Below the pieces are notes generated by a model. It saw nothing but the letters and a program-made list of their open reading frames with translations, was not told where the DNA came from and did no database searches. A program made the position numbers and the translations under genes. This document shows, one piece after another, positions 59,096 to 64,000 of a stretch of DNA of 64,000 bases (positions are counted from its first letter, which is position 1; each line of letters opens with the position of its first letter). The DNA lies in NCBI RefSeq assembly GCF_018623035.1, contig NZ_CP076023.1, forward strand, positions 3,162,001 to 3,226,000, in the 5' to 3' direction. This DNA is from Cellulomonas dongxiuzhuiae (GTDB lineage: Bacteria; Actinomycetota; Actinomycetes; Actinomycetales; Cellulomonadaceae).

Positions 59096-59917
59096 GTGGA
59101 CGGCTTCACGCGTGACGGCCTGCGCTTCGACGTGCGCGACGCCGGGCCGGCGGCCGGGCCGGCGGCGGTGCTGCTGCACGGGTTCCCGCAGGACGGGTCG
59201 GCGTACGACGCCGTCTCCCCGCTGCTGACGGAGGCGGGCGTGCGCGTGCTCGTCCCCGACCAGCGCGGGTACAGCCCGGGCGCCCGGCCGCAGGGCCGAC
59301 GCGCCTACGCGGTGCCGGAGCTCGTCGACGACGTCGTCGCGCTGCTCGACACCGCCGGGCTCGACGAGGTGCACGTGGTGGGCCACGACTGGGGCGGTGC
59401 CGTCGCCTGGGCCGTCGCCGCGCGCCGCCCGCGCCGTGTCGCGTCGCTCACCGTGCTGGGCACCCCGCACCCCGCGGCGATGCGCGCCGGCCTGCTGCGG
59501 GGGCAGGCCCGGCGCTCCTGGTACGTCGGCGCGTTCCAGGTGCCGGGGCTGCCCGAGCGCGCGCTGCTGGCGCACGATGGCGCCCGCCTGCGCGACGCCC
59601 TGGTCCGCTCGGGCCTGGCGCCGCACCGCGCCGCGCAGTACGCCGCCCGCATGTCGGAGCCCGGCGCGCTGACCGCGGCCCTCGCCTGGTACCGCGCGCT
59701 GGGCGTCCCGCGCACCGGCAGCACGGGTCGCGTCCGCGTCCCCACGACGTACGTGTCGGCCCGTCGCGACCCGTTCTTCGCCCCCGCGTCGGTCGAGGCG
59801 ACGGCGCACCACGTCGACGCGCCGTTCACGCGCATCGACCTCGACGCCGACCACTGGCTGCCGGAGCACCGGCCCGCCGACGTCGCCGCCGCGGTCCTCG
59901 GTCAGGTGCGTGCGTGA
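59096..59917 (+). CDS. Alpha/beta-hydrolase (epoxide hydrolase/dehalogenase-like)
   Basis: 273-residue hydrolase. Oxyanion HGFPQDGSAYD, DQRGYSPGARP, nucleophile VGHDWGGAVAW (Asp as nucleophile, typical of epoxide hydrolases and haloalkane dehalogenases), and C-terminal DADHWLPEHRP with the His. GTG start at 59096 preceded by TGCATGG; there is no good Shine-Dalgarno. Its stop overlaps the next gene (GTGA). Substrate not deducible. Confidence 0.85.
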   Translation: MDGFTRDGLRFDVRDAGPAAGPAAVLLHGFPQDGSAYDAVSPLLTEAGVRVLVPDQRGYSPGARPQGRRAYAVPELVDDVVALLDTAGLDEVHVVGHDWGGAVAWAVAARRPRRVASLTVLGTPHPAAMRAGLLRGQARRSWYVGAFQVPGLPERALLAHDGARLRDALVRSGLAPHRAAQYAARMSEPGALTAALAWYRALGVPRTGSTGRVRVPTTYVSARRDPFFAPASVEATAHHVDAPFTRIDLDADHWLPEHRPADVAAAVLGQVRA

Positions 59918-60360
59918 GGCTCTGGTCCCTGCACCCCTCGCTGCTCGACCGGCAGGGCCTGACGGCGTGCTGGCGCGAGGGGCTCCTCGCGCAGGCGGTG
60001 CTCGCGGGCCGGACACGCGGCTACACGCAGCATCCCCAGCTCGTGCGGTTCCGCCGTCAGCCCGACCCGCTCGCGGCCGTCGCGGCCTACCTGCACGCCG
60101 TCGCGGACGAGGCCGCCGCGCGCGGCTACCGGTTCGACACCACGCGCGTCGACGTCCCGGGGGGTGAGCGGACGCGCACCGCGCCCCAGGTCCCCGTGAC
60201 CGACGGGCAGCTCGCCCTCGAGTGGCGGCACCTGCTGGGCAAGCTCGCGGTCCGCTCCCCCGAGCGGTACGCGGTCGTCGAGCAGTCCGGCGGCCCGGTG
60301 CCGCACCCGCTGTTCGTCGTCGTGCCGGGTGGCGTCGAGGAGTGGGAGCGGGCCACCTGA
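59914..60360 (+). CDS. Pyrimidine dimer DNA glycosylase (T4 endonuclease V-like)
   Basis: 148-residue protein. The N-terminal MRLWSLHPSLLDRQGLTACW, REGLLAQAVLAGRTRGYTQH and PQLVRFRRQPDPLAAV match the DenV/PF03013-like family, which excises UV-induced pyrimidine dimers. The usual N-terminal Thr of T4 enzyme is replaced by Met-Arg as in bacterial relatives. GTG start at 59914 overlaps the hydrolase stop. Confidence 0.82.
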   Translation: MRLWSLHPSLLDRQGLTACWREGLLAQAVLAGRTRGYTQHPQLVRFRRQPDPLAAVAAYLHAVADEAAARGYRFDTTRVDVPGGERTRTAPQVPVTDGQLALEWRHLLGKLAVRSPERYAVVEQSGGPVPHPLFVVVPGGVEEWERAT

Positions 60361-60447
60361 TCCTGTGCCCGACGTAGCGCCGGCGCCCGACGCACGGCAC
60401 CCTCGGGAGGGCGACACCCGCACCTCGACACCTGAAGGGCACCCTCG

Positions 60448-61104
60448 ATGACGACCATGACCTTCCTCGGGCACTCGTGCGTCCGCCTCGACCGCGACGG
60501 GCAGTCCCTGGTGATCGACCCGGGGAGCTTCAGCGCACCCGACGCGCTCGACGGTGCGACGGGCGTGCTCGTCACGCACGAGCACGCCGACCACGTCGAC
60601 CCGGGGTCGCTGCAGTCCGCCCTGGCGACCGTGCCGGGTCTGCAGGTGTGGGGGACGGCGGCGGTGGTCGATCTCCTCACGGCGGCCGGCGTCGACGCGT
60701 CCCGGCTGCACGCCCTCGCCCCGGGGGACACGGCCGACGTCGTCGGGTTCTCGGTGACGGCGCTCGGCGGGCAGCACGCCGTCATCCACCCGGACATCCC
60801 GCGCGCCCACAACCTCGCGTACCTCGTCGACGGCACCCTGCTGCACCCGGGCGACTCGTTCACCCCCGCCCCGGCCGAGGCGGGGGTCGAGGTGCTGCTG
60901 CTGCCGGCCGCCGCGCCGTGGCTGAAGCTCTCCGAGGCCGTGGACTACGGCCGCTCGGTGGGTGCACGGACTGTCGTGCCCATCCACACCGGCATCTACA
61001 ACGACAACGGCATCGGGCTGGTCGACCGCGTCCTCGGCGGGCTCGTCGGCGAGGGGTACCGGCGGCTGGCGTCCGGGGAGACGCTCGACGTCAGCGGCGG
61101 CTGA
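60448..61104 (+). CDS. MBL-fold metal-dependent hydrolase (UlaG-like)
   Basis: 218-residue metallo-beta-lactamase-fold protein. MTTMTFLGHSCVRLDRDG, the zinc motif VLVTHEHADHVDPGSLQ, LLHPGDSFTPAP and VVPIHTGIYND (later His). It resembles L-ascorbate-6-phosphate lactonase-like and YtkL-type proteins. ATG at 60448 with GAAGG upstream. Substrate unknown. Confidence 0.87.
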   Translation: MTTMTFLGHSCVRLDRDGQSLVIDPGSFSAPDALDGATGVLVTHEHADHVDPGSLQSALATVPGLQVWGTAAVVDLLTAAGVDASRLHALAPGDTADVVGFSVTALGGQHAVIHPDIPRAHNLAYLVDGTLLHPGDSFTPAPAEAGVEVLLLPAAAPWLKLSEAVDYGRSVGARTVVPIHTGIYNDNGIGLVDRVLGGLVGEGYRRLASGETLDVSGG

Positions 61105-61128
61105 GCGGCGGGCGTCCTCGCCGCCCGG

Positions 61129-61560
61129 TCAGGACGGGGCGGCGTCACCCTGCTGCGCGGTGCGAGCCTCGTCGAGCGCGCGCTGCGCCCGCTTCGGGGC
61201 ACGGCGTCGCCACGCGGCCTCCAGCAGCTCGGCCGCGTGGCCCCAGTCCGGGTCGCTCGCCGGGTCGACCAGCATCCCGACCCAGCCCTGCGCGCCGTCG
61301 TACGAGGGGACGAAGAAGCGCACCGGGTCCTCCGCGAGCAGCTCGCGCTGCTCCTCGCGCGTCGTGCCCACGCGCAGCGCGAGGCGGCCGTCGTCGTGGT
61401 GGTCGACCGTGAGCCACGCGAACCGCCGACCCCCGAGGACGACGGCGGTGTGCCCGTACTCACTCGGCGGCAGCACCGTCACCTCGGGCAGCCCGGCGGC
61501 GAGCTCGACGAGACGCTCGCGAGCGTGCTCGGCGTCGGACGCGATCCACGACGTACCCAT
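61129..61560 (-). CDS. MmcQ/YjbR family protein
   Basis: 143-residue protein. ARERLVELAAGLPEVTVLPP, then AVVLGGRRFAWLTVDHHDDG, GTTREEQRELLAEDPVRFFV, PSYDGAQGWVGMLVD and WGHAAELLEAAWRRRAPKR match the MmcQ/YjbR fold. ATG at 61560 was chosen; an upstream in-frame ATG would add 20 unsupported residues. Function unknown; some members bind DNA. Confidence 0.85.
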   Translation of the reverse strand: MGTSWIASDAEHARERLVELAAGLPEVTVLPPSEYGHTAVVLGGRRFAWLTVDHHDDGRLALRVGTTREEQRELLAEDPVRFFVPSYDGAQGWVGMLVDPASDPDWGHAAELLEAAWRRRAPKRAQRALDEARTAQQGDAAPS

Positions 61561-61623
61561 GGGGCCGACGCTAGCGACCAGCGGGTGCCACGGCACGCGT
61601 GCCGGGCCGGCACAGCCCACGGG

Positions 61624-62295
61624 TCACCGTCCCGTCGACGACCACCCGTCGGCGTGCATCCGCTCGACACCGTCGAGCAGCAGGTCGAGCGCGAAGGCGA
61701 ACTCGGCGTCGGCGTCGCAGCCGGCCCCCGCGTGGGACGCCGTCGTCGCCATGCGGATGATCGCCGGGTAGGTGGCGGCGAGGGCCGTCACGGCCTGCTC
61801 ACGCTCCGCAGGGTCGGCGGGCAGCGCCGGCGTGGGGAGCACGTCGCGCGTGAGCCCCCACATGCGCGTGCTGAGCGCGTGCATCGCGTGGTGGACCAGG
61901 TCGACGGACAGGCCACCGCCGAGCATGACGTCGATGAGCGAGTCCATGTAGGACAGGACGGCCGGGCCGGCGCTCGTCCGCGTCTCCACGGCCGCCTGGG
62001 CCCACGGGTGCGTCGTCATGACGTCGCGTGCCGACAGGATGCGGGTGCGCAGCGCGACCTTCCACGGCTGCCCGTGGGGCGCCGGCGCGATGTCGCGCAC
62101 GATGTGCTCGACCATGCCGTCGACCAGCGCCTCGCGGTGCGCGACGTGCTTGTAGAGGGCCATCGGCGTCACGCCGAGGGCGTCGGCGAGCCGCCGCATC
62201 GACATCGCCTCGAGTCCGATCCCGTCGGCGAGCGTGACCGCGGCGTCGAGCACGCGCGTCCGGTCGAGCGACGGACGGGTCGGGACGGTTGACAC
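61624..62295 (-). CDS. TetR/AcrR family regulator
   Basis: 223-residue repressor-like protein. N-terminal helix-turn-helix LDAAVTLADGIGLEAMSMRR, LADALGVTPMALYKHVAHRE. The C-terminus follows the TetR_C-type pattern (VMTTHPWAQAAVETRTSAGP, and FAFALDLLLDGVERM). GTG start at 62295. It faces the DUF4386 gene across a 69-base gap holding two near-identical operators, so autoregulation and control of that gene are likely. Confidence 0.9.
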   Translation of the reverse strand: MSTVPTRPSLDRTRVLDAAVTLADGIGLEAMSMRRLADALGVTPMALYKHVAHREALVDGMVEHIVRDIAPAPHGQPWKVALRTRILSARDVMTTHPWAQAAVETRTSAGPAVLSYMDSLIDVMLGGGLSVDLVHHAMHALSTRMWGLTRDVLPTPALPADPAEREQAVTALAATYPAIIRMATTASHAGAGCDADAEFAFALDLLLDGVERMHADGWSSTGR

Positions 62296-62345
62296 GTATA
62301 CAGCGTATACCTATGGTCATCGGAGCGCCGGTATACGGCGTACAC
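62296..62345. promoter_or_regulatory. Two TetR-type operators, GTATAC-N3-GTATAC and GTATAC-N3-GTACAC
   Basis: Site 1 is GTATAC-AGC-GTATAC (62296-62310); site 2 is GTATAC-GGC-GTACAC (62331-62345). Each is a 15-bp near-palindrome, 35 bp centre to centre. They fill the divergent gap between the TetR gene and the DUF4386 gene; site 1 abuts the TetR start codon. Confidence 0.82.
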
Positions 62346-62364
62346 CTACGACGATCGGCGCCTC

Positions 62365-63042
62365 ATGCCTCGCTCCGCCCGAACCCACGAACGCGCAGCC
62401 GGCGTTCTGTACCTGTCGACCCACGCGACGTCCGTGCTCGCCGTGGTGGCCTACGACGCGGGAGTGCCGGCGCTCGGCGTCCTGCTCGAGGTCGCGCTCG
62501 CCCTGGGCTGTCTCGGCACCGGCGTGCTGCTGCTCGTGCTCCTGCGGCACCACGGCCAGGCACGCGCCCTGACGTTCGCGCTGCTGCGCACGCTCGAGGC
62601 GGCGGTCATCACCGCCGGGACGCTGCCGATGCTCGCCCTGGCGTGGGGCGGGCCTGCGACCGCCGGGCTCGGTGACACCCTCGTCGACCTGCACACCGCC
62701 GCGTTCCTCGTCGGCCAGGGCCTGGTCATCAGCGTCAACACCATCGTGCTGGGATGGCTGCTCGTCGACGCCGACGTCACCCCCCGCGCGCTCGGCGTGC
62801 TCGGCGTCGCGGCCGGCGTCGTCGTGCTCGGCAGCAACACGGCCCAACTGCTCGGCCTCGTCCCGCAGGGCGGTGCCGTCGCGGGGATCTGCGCGGTGCC
62901 CGTCTTCGCGTTCGAGATCTGGTGGGCGGTGCTGCTGCTCACGCGCGGGCTGCGACCGCGAGGGCCCGCACTCCACGGGGACGTCGTGACGGCGCCCTCG
63001 CCCGCCCACGCGGACGCCGCACCGACGAGACGCCACCCGTGA
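62365..63042 (+). CDS. DUF4386 family membrane protein
   Basis: 225-residue protein with six or more hydrophobic segments. RAAGVLYLSTHATSVLAVVA at the start, AAFLVGQGLVISVNTIVLGW and IWWAVLLLTRGL match the DUF4386 layout. ATG at 62365. Repression by the divergent TetR protein is likely. The last ~20 residues (after PALHGDVVTA) are low-complexity and end at the junction with the RHS remnant. Confidence 0.75.
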   Translation: MPRSARTHERAAGVLYLSTHATSVLAVVAYDAGVPALGVLLEVALALGCLGTGVLLLVLLRHHGQARALTFALLRTLEAAVITAGTLPMLALAWGGPATAGLGDTLVDLHTAAFLVGQGLVISVNTIVLGWLLVDADVTPRALGVLGVAAGVVVLGSNTAQLLGLVPQGGAVAGICAVPVFAFEIWWAVLLLTRGLRPRGPALHGDVVTAPSPAHADAAPTRRHP

Positions 63043-63456
63043 CCCTCACTGATGCACTTCTTCGCATCGGTGAACCCGATCAGGTCCAGCACCAGCCCGA
63101 CGATCTCGTCACCGATCTGCGCGACGAACGCCTCAGCCTCGGCCACCGCCTACTTCGCCGCCGCACGCTGCGTCGCGTACGGGTCGGTCGCCGTCGGCTG
63201 CGGCGCCCCGCTGAGGTGATGCGGGCGAGGCTCCCTGCCCGTGGGGTCCGTCATCGCCGTCGGACGGTTCGACGCGTACGCGTACGACGACACCGCCGTC
63301 ACCTGCCCGGACCCCACCACCGGGTCCACCGAGTCGAACCGACCCGTCCCGGTGTCGTAGTTGCGCGCCCGCAGGTGGTACCGACCCGACTGGGTGTCGT
63401 CGCGGTACCCACCGGTGAACTGCATCGGGTTGCCCGGCGCGTCCTGCCCCAACCGT
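63040..63456 (-). pseudogene. Orphan RHS core/C-terminal module, interrupted by an amber codon
   Basis: Reading 63456 to 63040 on the minus strand gives an RHS-associated core end: GNPMQFTGGYRDDTQSGRYH, LRARNYDTGTGRFDSVDPVV, YAYASNRPTAMTDPTGREP. The frame then meets TAG at 63150-63152. After it, in the same frame, AVAEAEAFVAQIGDEIVGLV, LDLIGFTDAKKCISEG continues in a way typical of RHS pre-toxin linkers and breaks off at the DUF4386 gene. There is no upstream start or signal, so this is a displaced fragment, as often found downstream of active RHS genes, now further broken. Confidence 0.72.
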
Positions 63457-63464
63457 TGCCGACG

Positions 63465-63782
63465 TCAGTCGTCCCGCGGGCTGACAACACGACCGCGCGC
63501 CACGAGCTTCTTCCCTTCATAGAGTTCGATGGTCGTCAACCGCCGCGCTTCGGCTTCGTATGTGTTGCCAAACATCAGCTCGATCTGGACGGCGAGCTCC
63601 ACACCCAGCGCAATCTGTTGGGCGCCGTCCACAGTGCGAACGACACAGGAGCTCATCACCTCTCCGAGGCGCAACTGCGAGCGGACCTCATCGGCCGGTG
63701 CAGACATCCGCCCGCCTTCATCCGGCCTCAAGAAGCGGACCATCGCATCAAGGACCACGGGGCCGCCCTCGTCAGAAGACAT
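63465..63782 (-). CDS. Putative immunity protein for the RHS-type toxin
   Basis: 105-residue protein. ATG at 63782 overlaps the toxin stop (63772) by 11 bases. Acidic N-terminus (MSSDEGGPVVLDAMVRFLRP), then EVRSQLRLGEVMSSCVVRTV and a beta-rich C-terminus (RRLTTIELYEGKKLVARGRV). Small, cytoplasmic, directly downstream of a toxin C-terminus and upstream of an orphan RHS module: the classic immunity position. No immunity family recognised. GC content is lower than that of the core genome here. Confidence 0.6.
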   Translation of the reverse strand: MSSDEGGPVVLDAMVRFLRPDEGGRMSAPADEVRSQLRLGEVMSSCVVRTVDGAQQIALGVELAVQIELMFGNTYEAEARRLTTIELYEGKKLVARGRVVSPRDD

Positions 63783-64000
63783 GGTCGATCGCTCTCAACG
63801 ATGCGTGGAAGACGTTGCTTTGGACACCGGGCTGCACCGTGTAAACACCTCCGCGGAAGATGGAGACGTCGATGTCCCTCGAGAAGTCGAACGCCTTGAG
63901 GGAGTCCTTTGACACCGTGACGCGGAGAATGGCGACCTTGGACGTGTCCCAGTCGGCGTAACGCATCGCGTCATCGAGCGTCGTCGCGAACTGCCGCCCT
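63772..64000 (-). CDS. C-terminus of an RHS-type polymorphic toxin, partial
   Basis: The frame is open from the right edge to the stop at 63772. It reads RQFATTLDDAMRYADWDTSK, then VAILRVTVSKDSLKAFDFSR, DIDVSIFRGGVYTVQPGVQ and ends AIDHVF. The pattern TTLDDAMRYAD, followed by a strand and a Phe-rich close, recalls the C-terminal part of small ADP-ribosyltransferase-like or RES-like toxin domains, but the catalytic residues lie outside the window, so this is tentative. The immunity-like gene overlaps its end and an RHS module follows. The body of the gene would be to the right. Confidence 0.55.
   Translation of the reverse strand, partial: GRQFATTLDDAMRYADWDTSKVAILRVTVSKDSLKAFDFSRDIDVSIFRGGVYTVQPGVQSNVFHASLRAIDHVF

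Overview
The window is very GC-rich chromosomal DNA from a high-GC Gram-positive bacterium (Actinobacteria, order Micrococcales). The best fit is Cellulomonas or a close relative. This rests on two tandem secreted cellulases with a CBM2 domain, a Pro/Thr linker and a GH6 domain, a secreted serine protease very like the Cellulomonas 69B4 enzyme, a complete C50-carotenoid operon, and actinobacterial markers (BldC, DUF3073, holin-like/DUF3618 genes, a GlxR/CRP-type site). The genus is an inference from gene content; no rRNA gene is present.

Layout. 0-5.5 kb: end of a SipW-type signal peptidase with its TasA/camelysin-like substrate, tRNA-Lys with a small accessory patch (DUF6301 gene and an orphan fragment), a marR-membrane-membrane-rhodanese operon flanked by two paralogous ~66-residue proteins, and an OYE-family reductase. 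5.5-21.1 kb: a divergent catabolic locus. On the minus strand, ten genes with 4-base start/stop overlaps encode a peptide ABC transporter, an amidohydrolase, a TIGR04076-like protein, an LLM flavoenzyme, a DUF885 metallohydrolase and a SnoaL-like protein. On the plus strand are an XRE-cupin regulator, a DapA-family lyase and a three-subunit FAD/[2Fe-2S] amino-acid dehydrogenase. Together they look like uptake, hydrolysis, oxidation and carbon-skeleton cleavage of a modified (imino/D-) amino acid or its peptides. 21-25 kb: membrane proteins, an FNT channel, MOSC and YceI genes.

25.1-30.5 kb: crtE-crtB-crtI-crtYe-crtYf-crtEb on the minus strand, giving a C50 cyclic carotenoid, with an inverted repeat in the promoter shared with divergent galE. 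31-36.4 kb: LLM enzyme, LysR regulator, alpha-lytic-type protease, CDF cation exporter and a small zincin. 36.5-36.8 kb: tRNA-Glu, tRNA-Asp, tRNA-Phe. 37-45 kb: holin-like/DUF3618 genes, bldC, DUF3073, purM-purF, a sterol-carrier-family gene and gdhA. 45-48.2 kb: the two GH6 cellulases, duplicated together with promoter and terminator. 48.4-58.8 kb: rsgA, a VanY-like peptidase, an RNB ribonuclease, a hydrolase/FMN-reductase/flavin-reductase set, purL, an LAXTG surface protein and a DUF2599 lipoprotein.

58.8-64 kb: small housekeeping and repair genes, a TetR/DUF4386 divergent pair with two near-identical operators, and at the right edge a lower-GC RHS-type polymorphic toxin region. That region holds the C-terminus of a toxin, an overlapping immunity-like gene and a broken orphan RHS core module with an in-frame amber codon. 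The most promising leads are the 15-kb divergent catabolic locus, the duplicated small proteins around the marR operon, the RHS cassette, and the family of GCGAGAGAGC palindromes at gene ends.
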